From contig NZ_CP012109.1 in NCBI RefSeq assembly GCF_000280925.3, forward strand, positions 9,026,001 to 9,090,000: a stretch of 64,000 bases of DNA. Reading direction: 5' to 3'. Every line of letters starts with the position of its first letter. The first letter of the stretch is position 1. The position numbers and the translations under genes were made by a program. The DNA comes from Myxococcus hansupus (GTDB lineage Bacteria > Myxococcota > Myxococcia > Myxococcales > Myxococcaceae). Positions 24,953 to 33,528 of this stretch are shown here, piece by piece. Under the pieces are notes generated by a model. It had not been told where the DNA came from. It worked only from the letters and a program-made list of their open reading frames with translations, and searched no databases.

Positions 24953-25306
24953 TCAGCGCTCCTCGAACATCGCCTGGATGACGCGCCAGGCGAGGTCCAC
25001 CTCCCGCCCCGAGCGCAGGGACAGGAAGTCGCAGATTTCCGCCACGGCGTTGGAGCGCTCGCGCTCGAAGCCCTGGAAGAGCGTCTTCAAGGAGACGTCG
25101 AGCCCCTTGGAGAGCTTGCCGAGCGTGTCGAGGGAGGGAGAAAAGGAACCCCGCTCGATCCGCCGGATGGCATCGACAGACAAGTCGCTGCGTTCGGCCA
25201 GTGACTCCTGGGTGAGTTCCCGGGCCGTCCGGAGCTTGCGCACGTGGTCGCCGAACCGGCGATGCAAGCGCGTCCAGTTGGCGACCCTGTTGTTCCGTTT
25301 CTCCAT
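24953..25306 (-). CDS. XRE-family helix-turn-helix regulator
   Basis: The protein has 117 residues, starting at the ATG at 25306. The helix-turn-helix domain covers about residues 15-75: FGDHVRKLRTARELTQESLAE, then LSVDAIRRIERG and SPSLDTLGKLSKGL, the standard XRE/Cro layout. The C-terminal part (LKTLFQGFERERSNAVAEI, WRVIQAMFEER) is helical and may dimerise. No Shine-Dalgarno is visible, which leaves leaderless translation or a different start possible. It is divergent from the lipoprotein/serine hydrolase operon at 25541-29202 and may control it, which is inference from position only. Confidence 0.85.
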   Translation of the reverse strand: MEKRNNRVANWTRLHRRFGDHVRKLRTARELTQESLAERSDLSVDAIRRIERGSFSPSLDTLGKLSKGLDVSLKTLFQGFERERSNAVAEICDFLSLRSGREVDLAWRVIQAMFEER

Positions 25307-25540
25307 AAGAGGGAACGGATAATTTGGGGCATCCCGGTCCCAAGTGAAGGGAGGATGTTCGGGGCTTGACCCTGCATTTGCGCCGGGCCGTTTCTCCCGC
25401 AACTTCCAATGACTCAGAGGCACCACTTCACGGGGGCCAGGAACGCGGAGTGCGAGCCCCGGGCCCGCCCCTCCAGCAGGCGGGGAGACGGCGGCCGGGA
25501 ACATGCGCGGCCAGGGGCTTTCGTCTACGCTGCTGCCTAC

Positions 25541-26980
25541 ATGACGCATCTGGAAGTCGGGCGGGGCGGCCGGCGGACCTGGTTCCCGGTCCTGCTCGGT
25601 GGGCTGCTGACCGCCTGTGACATCGGGTCCCCGCCTCGCGCCGCCACCCCCCCGGCCCCCGCAGTGGAGAGTCCCGCCCCGAAACCGGCCCCCGAGCCCG
25701 TGTTCCGCCGGGTGATGCCCGTTCGGCCCGATCGCATCGGGGTGGTGCAGGCCCAGGCCGAGAAGCTGGGCGCACCCGGCGCCCGGGTCGAGGACCCGTG
25801 TGTGACGCCCTCGGGCGGTGGCTGCGCGCGCACGGCGCTGGCGCCCTTCTTCACCGCGCTGGACGCGCTGGCCGCTGGGACGGCTTCGGGCCCGGTCGTC
25901 ATCGAGGCGTTCGGGAACTCGTTGATCGCCGGCGATCGCATCGTGGACGTGCTGCGGGATGACCTGTCCACGGCCTACGGGAGCGCGGGGCGGGGGGTGT
26001 TGCTGGTGGACCGCATGGCGCCCTACGGCGGGCGGGGCCGCACCAGCGCGAGCAGCAGCGGATGGCAGCCGCGCACGCTGGGGGAGCTGCGCGCGCCGCC
26101 CCATGCCTTCGGCATCAGCGGCGTGTATCACGTGGCCACCCGCGCGAAGGCGCGCAGCCGCTTCAAGCTGGAGGGCGAGGCGCGCGGCACGTTGTGGTGG
26201 CTGGATGTGCCCGGCGGCGGGGCGCTCACGGTGATGAGCGAGGGCCAGGTGCTCGCGCGGACCGAGCCCACGGGTGACGGCGCGTCGCGCGCCACGGCCT
26301 TCGTGTTGCCCGAAGGCGGACGGACGCTGGACGTGGTGGCCGAGGGCCAGGGCGCGGTGGTGCAGGGCGTCGTGTTGCAGCACGCGCGGCCCGGCATCGT
26401 CCTGGACACGCTGGGCGTGCCGTCCTCGGACGCGGGGCTCTACGCGCGCATCGACGGCGCGGCGCTCACGTCCCAGCTCGCCGAGCGCGCCCCCAAGCTG
26501 CTGGTCTTCTTCCTGGGCGGCAATGAGTCCAAGCGCATCGAGTGGAAGCGCCTGGACATGGAGAAGCTGCGCGCGGACCTGAGCGCGTTGCTCCGCCGCA
26601 CGCGGGCCGCCGCGCCCCAGAGCGCCTGCCTGTTGGTGGGGCCCATGGACGCGGTGCGCGGGCCCGACGCGAAGGCCCAGTCGCTGACGCAGCGGCCCTC
26701 GCTGGAGGCCGTCAACGCGGCGGAGCGGGAGGTCGCGCTCGCTGAAGGGTGCGCCTTCTTCGACTTCTACGCCGCCATGGGCGGAAAGGGGGCCCTGGTG
26801 CGTTTCCATGAGGCGGGCTTCATGCACGAGGACCTGGTGCACCCGCGTGGCGCGGGGCTGGACGTGCTGGGGCACCTCGTCACCGACGCGCTACTGCGCG
26901 CCTATGTGGAGACGCCGCCGTTCGCGCCGGGCGTCGCGGTCGCCTCCCCGAACGAGACCAGCGTGGAGGTCACGCCATGA
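25541..26980 (+). CDS. Lipoprotein with SGNH/GDSL-hydrolase domain
   Basis: The gene encodes 479 residues from the ATG at 25541. The signal peptide ends in a lipobox (GGLLTACDI), followed by a proline-rich linker. The SGNH blocks are present: EAFGNSLIAGD with the nucleophilic Ser (block I), FFLGGNES (block III Asn) and HEDLVHPRG with the Asp-His pair (block V). An inserted beta domain lies between block I and block III, as in envelope esterases that act on peptidoglycan or polysaccharide acetyl groups. It is expected to sit in the outer membrane or periplasm. Its stop overlaps the start of the serine hydrolase gene in ATGA, so the two are translationally coupled. Confidence 0.8.
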   Translation: MTHLEVGRGGRRTWFPVLLGGLLTACDIGSPPRAATPPAPAVESPAPKPAPEPVFRRVMPVRPDRIGVVQAQAEKLGAPGARVEDPCVTPSGGGCARTALAPFFTALDALAAGTASGPVVIEAFGNSLIAGDRIVDVLRDDLSTAYGSAGRGVLLVDRMAPYGGRGRTSASSSGWQPRTLGELRAPPHAFGISGVYHVATRAKARSRFKLEGEARGTLWWLDVPGGGALTVMSEGQVLARTEPTGDGASRATAFVLPEGGRTLDVVAEGQGAVVQGVVLQHARPGIVLDTLGVPSSDAGLYARIDGAALTSQLAERAPKLLVFFLGGNESKRIEWKRLDMEKLRADLSALLRRTRAAAPQSACLLVGPMDAVRGPDAKAQSLTQRPSLEAVNAAEREVALAEGCAFFDFYAAMGGKGALVRFHEAGFMHEDLVHPRGAGLDVLGHLVTDALLRAYVETPPFAPGVAVASPNETSVEVTP

Positions 26981-29202
26981 GTGGAGGGTGGGTGAAGTTC
27001 AGCGCCGTGGCGCTGCTGGTGTTCTCGAGCCCCTCGGCCTGGGCCGCCGCGCCTCGCGCCGCGCTGGAGATGACGTGTGAGCCCGGTCCCGGCGACGACG
27101 AGGCCTCGCCGCGCGCGTTTCCCGAGGAGGTGCGCACCGCGCTGGACTCGATTGTCCGCGCCGAGTTGTCGCAAGGGCCCGTCGCGGGCCTGTCCGTGGG
27201 CGTCACGCGGGGGGCGTACCGCTGGGTGTGCGCCTACGGCCATCGGGATGTGGCCCGCCGCCTCCCCGCGACGCCGCGCACCACGTACCGCATGGCGTCC
27301 GTCACCAAGTCCTTCACCGCGGTGGCGGTGCTCCAGTTGGTGGAGCAGGGGAAGCTGGACCTGGACGCCAACGTCACCACGCTGGTGCCGGCATATCCGG
27401 GCAAGCAGTGGCCCGTCACCGTGAGGGATTTGCTGGGGCACCTGAGCGGTGTGCCCACGTACGACGGGCCCGCCGCCACCCGCAATTTGAAGGCGATGAA
27501 CTCCGCGGAGGCCATCGCCGTCTTCGCGAGCAAGCCGCTCGTCTTCGAGCCGCGCACCCGCTACCTGTACACGACGTGGGGCTTCAACCTGCTGGGCGGG
27601 GTGGTGGAGACCGCCTCCGGCCAGTCCTACCGGGACTACGTGCGCGAGCACCTCTTCAAGCCCGCGGACATGCCGTTCGCGGACCTGGACATCCTGGCCA
27701 CGCGGGATGAGCACCATGCCAAGGGCTACCGGGTGGTGGGCGGGAAGCTGAAGCCCTCGCGCTTGCTCGACGTGACCAGCCGCTTCGCGGGCGGTGGGAC
27801 GCGGGCCACGGTGGGGGACATGCTGGGCTTCGGCCGGGCCGTGCTGGCGCACACGTTGGTGTCCCGCGAGACCATGGGCCGGATGCAGACCTCCATGGCC
27901 ACCACCGACGGGCGCCTGACCGACTACGGCATGGGCTTCGCCACCTATCCGGTGCGAGGCCACTACGTGGTGGCGCACGCGGGAGGGCAGCCCGAAACGA
28001 GCACGATGTTGATGATGCTCCCCGCCGAGGACACGGTCATCGCGCTGGCCACCAACGTGGAGGGCGAAGCCCGGCGCATGCGCCGGCTCACCAACCGGTT
28101 GATGGAGCAGTTGGTCGATGACGCCCTCACGCGCCGCGACGCCTATGTCTCGGACCCGGTGGACGCGGTGGTGAACGAAGGGCTGAACCGCGTCGCCAGC
28201 TATGGACTGTCCTACTACCAGTGGGCCACGCGCGGTCCAGGCTCGCTGCCCGAGGTGGCGGACCTGCCAGGGGCCTTCGCGAGTGTCTCCGCGATGCTGA
28301 GCCGGAAGGAGATTGGCCGGGATACGCGCGTGGCGCTGGAGCGCGTCCGCGGTGGTCACGAGCCCCGTTCGGGCGCGGCCTTCATCCACGTGGGCGCGCA
28401 CATGGCGCGCACGTTGGAGAAGCTCCACGGCGCGGAGCGCCTGAGCGCGTATTCCGCCGAGGGGCCGCTGGCCTTCTTCGCGGACTACCTGGCCGCGTGT
28501 GGCGCGGAGAAGGTGCCCAGCGCGGAGTGCTTCGGTGAGCCGCTGCGGGGAGATGTGCTCCGGCTCTCCACGGTGTGGAGGCGCGCGCAGGTGGCTTCAC
28601 TGGACCGCGTGCGCCTGGACGAGGAGAAGAGCCCGGAGTCGCACTGGGCCGCGCTGCGCAAGTCCGTGGCGGCCTCGCCGGGCTTCCATCCGGACTACTC
28701 GGATGAGCTGCTGCGCATCGCGGACGGCTTCGCCTGGCGCAAGCAGCAGGTGCTCCGCCGGCGCTGGTTGGAGCGCGCCGTGGAGCTTCAGCCCCGGGGC
28801 TTGGATGCGCGCTGGGCGCTGTCCGAGGCGCTGCTGACGGCGAACCCGGAGGACGCGGTGCTGCCGCACCTTCGCGAGGCGGTGACGACGCCGCAGGGCG
28901 CCCTGGCGCTCGCGCCGAGGAACTTCCTGAAGCGCCTGGCGAACGTGGAGTCCGCCGCCGTGGCCGCGGGACTGCTGCGCGCGGGGGTGCTGCTGCATCC
29001 GGATGCGCCAGAGCTCTGGGATGCCCTGGCGCGGCGGGAGAAGTCGCTCGGGAGGAAGGCCGCGGCCACGACGGCGCAGCGCGAGGCCGAGCGCGCGCGG
29101 AAGGCGCCCAAGCCGGCGGTGGTGCCCGTCGCGCCCGTCAGCGACACGCCGGGCGGCGGAGCGGTGCCGGACGACCACGGCGTGGTGCCCGCCGGGAAGT
29201 GA
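26977..29202 (+). CDS. Beta-lactamase-family serine hydrolase with long C-terminal helical region
   Basis: This protein of 741 residues has a signal peptide (VKFSAVALLVFSSPSAWAA). The class C beta-lactamase/esterase fold spans about residues 45-380. SVTK (the SxxK nucleophile and base) is followed by YTTWGF in place of YxN, and HAGG in place of KTG. The third residue of YxN is Thr rather than Asn. The last 350 residues are a helical, TPR-like region, giving nearly twice the family's usual length. It probably acts on peptidoglycan peptides or esters in the periplasm, together with the upstream GDSL lipoprotein. Confidence 0.82.
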   Translation: MSGGWVKFSAVALLVFSSPSAWAAAPRAALEMTCEPGPGDDEASPRAFPEEVRTALDSIVRAELSQGPVAGLSVGVTRGAYRWVCAYGHRDVARRLPATPRTTYRMASVTKSFTAVAVLQLVEQGKLDLDANVTTLVPAYPGKQWPVTVRDLLGHLSGVPTYDGPAATRNLKAMNSAEAIAVFASKPLVFEPRTRYLYTTWGFNLLGGVVETASGQSYRDYVREHLFKPADMPFADLDILATRDEHHAKGYRVVGGKLKPSRLLDVTSRFAGGGTRATVGDMLGFGRAVLAHTLVSRETMGRMQTSMATTDGRLTDYGMGFATYPVRGHYVVAHAGGQPETSTMLMMLPAEDTVIALATNVEGEARRMRRLTNRLMEQLVDDALTRRDAYVSDPVDAVVNEGLNRVASYGLSYYQWATRGPGSLPEVADLPGAFASVSAMLSRKEIGRDTRVALERVRGGHEPRSGAAFIHVGAHMARTLEKLHGAERLSAYSAEGPLAFFADYLAACGAEKVPSAECFGEPLRGDVLRLSTVWRRAQVASLDRVRLDEEKSPESHWAALRKSVAASPGFHPDYSDELLRIADGFAWRKQQVLRRRWLERAVELQPRGLDARWALSEALLTANPEDAVLPHLREAVTTPQGALALAPRNFLKRLANVESAAVAAGLLRAGVLLHPDAPELWDALARREKSLGRKAAATTAQREAERARKAPKPAVVPVAPVSDTPGGGAVPDDHGVVPAGK

Positions 29203-29221
29203 CCGGGGGCGCCGTCTCCGC

Positions 29222-29671
29222 TCAGTTCTGCGGACGCGGCGTCAGCTTTCCCGACACAGTGCAGATGACCGCGTTGGGCTCGCCTTTGTACATGGCGGGC
29301 TTGAAGCGCCACTGCTTGATGCGCTCGCGGTTCTTGGCGTCCAGGCCCAGCGATGGCTCGTACATCAAGCAGCGCGTGGCCTTCCCGTCGAGCTTGAACG
29401 TGCACCTCAGTTGGTAGGTGGTCTGGTCCTCGTCGAGGCGCGCGAGTTGAGCGGGGGCGAAATCGAGGTCCTCGCCGCTGATGCGCTCGGGGCGCATCGG
29501 TGGTTGACCACAGGGGATGGGGAAGGTGCGGTCCCTGTTCTTCTCGATCGTCTCCATCGTGCGCTGGATGTCGGCTTCGAGGGCGGCCTTGTCCTGGGCC
29601 TGGGCGGCTGGCTCGGCGGCCAGGACAGGCGCGGACAGCAGGAGGACGGAGGCGAGGGCGGTCAGGTTCAT
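29222..29671 (-). CDS. Small secreted protein with TonB-C-like domain
   Basis: The protein has 149 residues, with a signal peptide (MNLTALASVLLLSAPVLAAEP) and a short helical linker. A C-terminal domain with the pattern YQLRCTFKLDGKATRCLMYEPS followed by IKQWRFKPAMYKGEP resembles the TonB C-terminal/energy-transducer fold. It has no N-terminal membrane anchor or proline-rich spanning region, so it is not a full TonB. It is probably a periplasmic TonB_C-like protein of unknown partner. It is convergent with the serine hydrolase gene and divergent from the zinc/YIP1 gene. Confidence 0.65.
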   Translation of the reverse strand: MNLTALASVLLLSAPVLAAEPAAQAQDKAALEADIQRTMETIEKNRDRTFPIPCGQPPMRPERISGEDLDFAPAQLARLDEDQTTYQLRCTFKLDGKATRCLMYEPSLGLDAKNRERIKQWRFKPAMYKGEPNAVICTVSGKLTPRPQN

Positions 29672-29763
29672 GGTCTGTCCTTGTAAGCGGCCCTGGGGGC
29701 GCGCGAAAACGAAAGGGAGACTCCGGCCTCACCGGGAGGACTCATGCGAGGATGGCGGCACGT

Positions 29764-30645
29764 ATGAGCATTCCGTGTCCCCGCTGTCAGGCCCTCGTCG
29801 TCCCCGGTGTGGAGCGCTGTGCCTGGTGCGGCAACTCACTCGTGATGGAGGCCACGCCCGGCTCCTCCGACCCGGTGTGCGCAGTCCACCCGGAGCTGCG
29901 CAGCCTGCACGCGTGCGCCCGGTGCGGCAGCTTCGCGTGCGCGAAGTGCTTGCGGAAGGGGTATCGGGACGAGCCCCTCTGCGCTTCGTGCCATGAGCGC
30001 GTGCCCGAGGATGCCCTGCCTTGGGACCAGCGCGCCGAGCTGGGGACGCTGAAGGCGTTCTGGCAGACGTGTCTGGCGGTGCTGTTTCGCCCGTCGGCCA
30101 CCCTGGAGCGCGCGCGGCCGGACGGCTCGGTGGGCAGCTCGCTGGGGTTCGCGGCGCTGAGCTACTTCGTGGGCTACTTCACCACGATTCTCCTCTACAT
30201 GACCCTCGTGTTCGCCATCCCTCGGGAGCTGGCGGAGAGCGACAACATCAATCCAGACGCGATGCGTTTGATGTGGCTGGGGTTGATGTGCGTGGGCCTC
30301 GTGATGGCGCCCGTCATGGGCGTCGCGACCACCATCGTGAACTCGGGCCTGGACCACCTGGTGTTCCGGCTGCAGGGCACCGGGCAGCCCTTCTCCGTCA
30401 CGCTGAGGGCCAACGCGCTGTCCCTGTCTCCGTTCCTGGTGGGCTTGATTCCCCTCTGTGGCGCGTACGTCTCGCCCCTCTGGTCCCTGGGCCTGCGCAT
30501 CTACGCGTACCGGGCCCTGCACCGCACGAACTGGGGAACCGCGGCGCTGGGCGCGCTGGCGGTGCCGCTCTTGTCCTGCGGCCTCGTCTTCGGCCTCTAC
30601 GCGGTGCTGCTCCTGGTGGGCCTGAGCATGGGCGGCGGCCGGTAG
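29764..30645 (+). CDS. Zinc-ribbon, B-box-like and YIP1-type membrane protein
   Basis: The protein has 293 residues from the ATG at 29764. The N-terminus carries a zinc ribbon (CPRCQALV, then CAWCGNSL) followed by a Cys/His block (CAVHPELRSLHACARCGSF, ACAKCLRKGY, LCASCHERV) like the one in the small protein at 18021. From about residue 120 there are five hydrophobic segments with a YIP1-type arrangement (SLGFAALSYFVGYFTTILLYM, LMWLGLMCVGLVMAPVMGV, ALSLSPFLVGLIPLCGAYV, ALGALAVPLLSCGLVFGLY). The zinc-binding part is cytoplasmic by prediction. Function is unknown; it may recruit partners to the membrane. Confidence 0.75.
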   Translation: MSIPCPRCQALVVPGVERCAWCGNSLVMEATPGSSDPVCAVHPELRSLHACARCGSFACAKCLRKGYRDEPLCASCHERVPEDALPWDQRAELGTLKAFWQTCLAVLFRPSATLERARPDGSVGSSLGFAALSYFVGYFTTILLYMTLVFAIPRELAESDNINPDAMRLMWLGLMCVGLVMAPVMGVATTIVNSGLDHLVFRLQGTGQPFSVTLRANALSLSPFLVGLIPLCGAYVSPLWSLGLRIYAYRALHRTNWGTAALGALAVPLLSCGLVFGLYAVLLLVGLSMGGGR

Positions 30646-30661
30646 CGCGCCACCCCGGGGG

Positions 30662-31759
30662 CTACGGCGCCGTCACCGCGCTGGCGGGCACCGCGGCGGT
30701 GACGGTGCGCTGCCGCGGCCAGAAGCTCGCGCCGCGGACGCTCTCCAGCGCGGCGAGGCGCTTCTTCGTCTTCGCGTCATAGACGCGGGCGGACTGCTCC
30801 GCCGAGACGAGCAGCAGGTGGTCGCGCATCCGCAGCTCCACGCTGGAGGTGGGGGCCAGCGCGAGCTGCTCCGGCTCCACCAGCTTGTCATTCACTTCCC
30901 AGCGGAGCGGAAGCATGAGCGTGGGCAGCTCGCTCGCGGCTTCCCAGGCGTAGAGCGGACCCTGGTGGGTCTCCATGGAAATCCACATGCCGTAGGCCGT
31001 GTGGCCCCGGTCCTTCACCACCGCGTCGAGCCGGGCCGCGTCTTCGCTGCCTTCCACCAGCTCGGACTCCACGAGCCGGTCGGGGTCTCGCATGAAGGTG
31101 GAGGACGTCAGCCGGCTCGCCGTGGCCAGGGCGTTGGTGCCCGCGGCGCCATCCATTTCGAAGAGGCTGACCACCGTCTCCAGGTGCTTCCACTGGCCCG
31201 CGTCATGGCGGTACGCGTGGGCCAGGCCCGGGGTGCCGTCGGCGTCCGGGACGAGGTAGCGCTTGCCTTCGTGCAGGAGGTACTCGCGGCCGCTGTCCAT
31301 CTTCCGCGGCAAGTCGTCCAACTGCGACACCAGCGCGACGACGTGGCCTTCCTCGTCGAAGCCCAGCGTGTCCGTGTGGCCGGACTCGGGGAGGAGGAGC
31401 CGGTTCGTCTGGGCGGATTCGAAGTCCACCTGCCACGCGCGGGGCGGCAGCTCGCCGTTGCCCCGGTCCACCATCAGCCCCTGCCGACCCCGGGGGCCCC
31501 AGGCGAGCTTGAGCCGCTCACACACCGCATCCACGGTGGCGAGCGGCTTGCGTGTGCCTGTCGATTCATGGCGCGTCCAGGTACAGCCCGAGGGGGACGC
31601 GGCTTCGAGGAAGGACAGCGTGTAGCTGGGGGCGGGCTCCGTGGGCGCCGGAGGCTTGGGGGCGGGCGCCTCGGGGGCGGGGTCCTCTGACTTCTTGCAG
31701 GCGCTGCCCAGGAGCAGTGCCGAGCCAAGGATGAGTGCGGGGCCGAGACGGCGATCCAT
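30662..31759 (-). CDS. Putative lipoprotein, unknown function
   Basis: The gene encodes 365 residues, with a lipoprotein signal (LILGSALLLGSACKKS; lipobox Cys about residue 21) and a Pro/Ala/Glu-rich linker. The mature region has repeated short beta strands (LLLPESGHTDTLGFDEEGHVV, YLLHEGKRYLVPDADG, RVYDAKTKKRLAALESV), suggesting a beta-propeller-like fold. No catalytic motif is recognised. It is convergent with the YIP1-type gene, and 146 bases separate its start from the nicotinate phosphoribosyltransferase stop upstream on the same strand. Confidence 0.65.
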   Translation of the reverse strand: MDRRLGPALILGSALLLGSACKKSEDPAPEAPAPKPPAPTEPAPSYTLSFLEAASPSGCTWTRHESTGTRKPLATVDAVCERLKLAWGPRGRQGLMVDRGNGELPPRAWQVDFESAQTNRLLLPESGHTDTLGFDEEGHVVALVSQLDDLPRKMDSGREYLLHEGKRYLVPDADGTPGLAHAYRHDAGQWKHLETVVSLFEMDGAAGTNALATASRLTSSTFMRDPDRLVESELVEGSEDAARLDAVVKDRGHTAYGMWISMETHQGPLYAWEAASELPTLMLPLRWEVNDKLVEPEQLALAPTSSVELRMRDHLLLVSAEQSARVYDAKTKKRLAALESVRGASFWPRQRTVTAAVPASAVTAP

Positions 31760-31820
31760 GTTGCGCTCCAGCGGAGAAACGGCCCTCCACCATGGCAGAT
31801 GCTTGGCCCTCAGAGGAAGT

Positions 31821-31855
31821 CACCCCAGGAGTACCTGGGAGGCGGCACCGGGGTG
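31821..31855 (-). terminator. Weak stem-loop after the pncB stop
   Basis: CACCCC (31821-31826) can pair with GGGGTG (31850-31855) around a loop that itself contains CCCAG-GAGTAC-CTGGG. It lies between the stop of the nicotinate phosphoribosyltransferase gene and the next minus-strand gene. No T-run is seen, so a terminator role is tentative. Confidence 0.3.
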
Positions 31856-31905
31856 GTTCGGACCTCCTCGCTTGCTGTCCTTCATGGCAGCGCGTGCGCC
31901 GCGTC

Positions 31906-33252
31906 TCACGGCGCCGCGGACCACAGCTCCACTTCATGCTCGCGGGCCCGTGCCAGCGCGCGTCCCAGCGTCACGGGATAGGGCGGGCGCGCGGGGGCCA
32001 GCGCGCGGAGCTCGGGTGGAAGCCGTGACACTTCGCGTCGCGCGTGCGCCTGGATGTCCGCGAGCGTGGGTGTGGCGCCAGGCAGGCGTTGACCCGCGCG
32101 CATCACGGGTTGAAGCAGCGGCCTTCCGGGCGCCACGTCGTCCCGGTTGGTGAGCACGTCGCCGCGCGCCACGCCGTCCACGTCGTGCCGGTAGATTTGC
32201 TTCGCGCCCGGCAGCAGCACCTTGCCCGAGGACAGCTTCACCCGGGGACGGCCCGCGTACGCCACCAGCTTGTAGGCCATGTCCAACGCGGGCGCGTCCG
32301 CCGACACGCCCATCGCCGTGCCCACGCCGAAGCTGTCGATGGGCGCGCCGTGTGTCACCAGCCGCGCCACCGTGTCCTCGTCGAGTCCACCGCTCGCGTA
32401 CACCCGCACCTGCGGGAGGCCCGCCTCGTCGAGCATCTCGCGCGCGGCGATGGACAACGAGAGCAGGTCGCCAGAGTCCAGCCGGATGGAGCGCACCTGG
32501 AAGTCCTCGCCCAGCTCGCGCGCGAGCCGGATGACGTGCTGCACGCCGCGCAGCGTGTCGTAGGTGTCCACCAGCAGCGTGGCGCTGGGGTAGACGCGCA
32601 CGAAGGCGCGGAACGCCTCCAGTTCGTCGTCGTGCGCCTGCACGTAGCTGTGCGCCATGGTGCCCGCGAGCGGAATCCCGTACCGCTTTCCCGCCAGCAC
32701 GTTGGAGGTGGAGCCCACGCCCGCGAGGTACGCGGCGCGCGCGACCTTCAGGCCCGCGTCCGTCCCGTGGTAGCGCCGCAGGCCGAACTCCATGACGTCG
32801 CGCCCCGCGGCGGCTTCCACCACCCGCCGGGCCTTCGAGGCCACCGCCGTCTGGAAGTGCACCTGGTTGAGGAGGTACGTCTCCACGAGCTGCGCCTCGG
32901 GCAGGGGCGCGCGGACCTCCAGCAGGGGCTCCTCGGCGAACACGGGCGTGCCTTCCGGCACCGCGTCCACGTCACCGCTGAAGCGGAAGCGTTCGAGCCA
33001 CCCGAGCAGCCGGTCCGAGAAGCGTCCCTGGGATGCCAGCCAGTCCAGCGTCTCCGCGTCGAAGCGCAGTTGCTCCAGGTAGGTCAGCGCATCGTCGAGC
33101 CCCGCCGCCAGCAAGTAGTTGCGCCGGGCCGGGAGCTTGCGCGCGAAGAGGCTGAAGACGGCCTCGTCCCACATTCCTTCCTCGAGATAGGCCTCCGTCA
33201 TCGTGAGTTCGTAGAGGTCCGTCAGCAGCGCGGTGTCGTCCGGACGATTCAT
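31906..33252 (-). CDS. pncB: Nicotinate phosphoribosyltransferase
   Basis: The gene encodes 448 residues from the ATG at 33252; the longer open frame upstream lacks homology-like sequence. The start LLTDLYELTMTEAYLEEGM is the characteristic N-terminus. The central motifs FGLRRYHGTDAGL, LAGTMAHSYVQAHDDEL (conserved His) and RLDSGDL, then YASGGLDE and SFGVGTAMG, match the family that makes nicotinate mononucleotide from nicotinate and PRPP, with ATP. This is the entry step of NAD salvage after nicotinamidase. A nicotinamidase-like gene lies in the operon at 7-12 kb and a PRPP synthetase at 42.7 kb. I see no copy of the GTGTC-N5-GACAC repeat in its upstream region. Confidence 0.92.
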   Translation of the reverse strand: MNRPDDTALLTDLYELTMTEAYLEEGMWDEAVFSLFARKLPARRNYLLAAGLDDALTYLEQLRFDAETLDWLASQGRFSDRLLGWLERFRFSGDVDAVPEGTPVFAEEPLLEVRAPLPEAQLVETYLLNQVHFQTAVASKARRVVEAAAGRDVMEFGLRRYHGTDAGLKVARAAYLAGVGSTSNVLAGKRYGIPLAGTMAHSYVQAHDDELEAFRAFVRVYPSATLLVDTYDTLRGVQHVIRLARELGEDFQVRSIRLDSGDLLSLSIAAREMLDEAGLPQVRVYASGGLDEDTVARLVTHGAPIDSFGVGTAMGVSADAPALDMAYKLVAYAGRPRVKLSSGKVLLPGAKQIYRHDVDGVARGDVLTNRDDVAPGRPLLQPVMRAGQRLPGATPTLADIQAHARREVSRLPPELRALAPARPPYPVTLGRALARAREHEVELWSAAP

Positions 33253-33492
33253 GTCGGGGGCTCCGCTCGAAGGGGGCTGGTGCCTGCGATTCAAGCTAGG
33301 CCCTGGACCGCGCGCGCGCTCACGCGGCCCGCCTTCGCCGCGCCCTCCAGTCCGCTGCCTGGCGAGCAGGCATCCGCCCACCGCGCAGGTTTTGCCGCCC
33401 CCACCCTCGCTGCGCATCTTTTGCACGGCTGTCGAGGACCGATGTCTTTGGGGGGCCGCATGGAGCAGGCCTTGCACTGAAGCGGGCCATAC

Positions 33493-33509
33493 CGGGCCGG
33501 AGGGGCCCG
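33493..33509 (+). promoter_or_regulatory. Hairpin in the 5' leader of the D-lactate dehydrogenase gene
   Basis: CGGGCC (33493-33498), GGAGG and GGCCCG (33504-33509) form a perfect 6-bp stem ending 19 bases before the ATG at 33529, just upstream of the GGGGAG ribosome binding site. The rest of the 276-base divergent gap (33253-33528) shows no RNA gene or other clear signal. Confidence 0.3.
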
Positions 33510-33528
33510 CCGAGCAGGGGAGCAGGCG

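Noticed and set aside
24953-26875. Long minus-strand frame upstream of the XRE gene
   Set aside because: Only the last 117 codons carry a helix-turn-helix. The rest is antisense to the GDSL lipoprotein gene and is low-complexity Arg/His/Gln.
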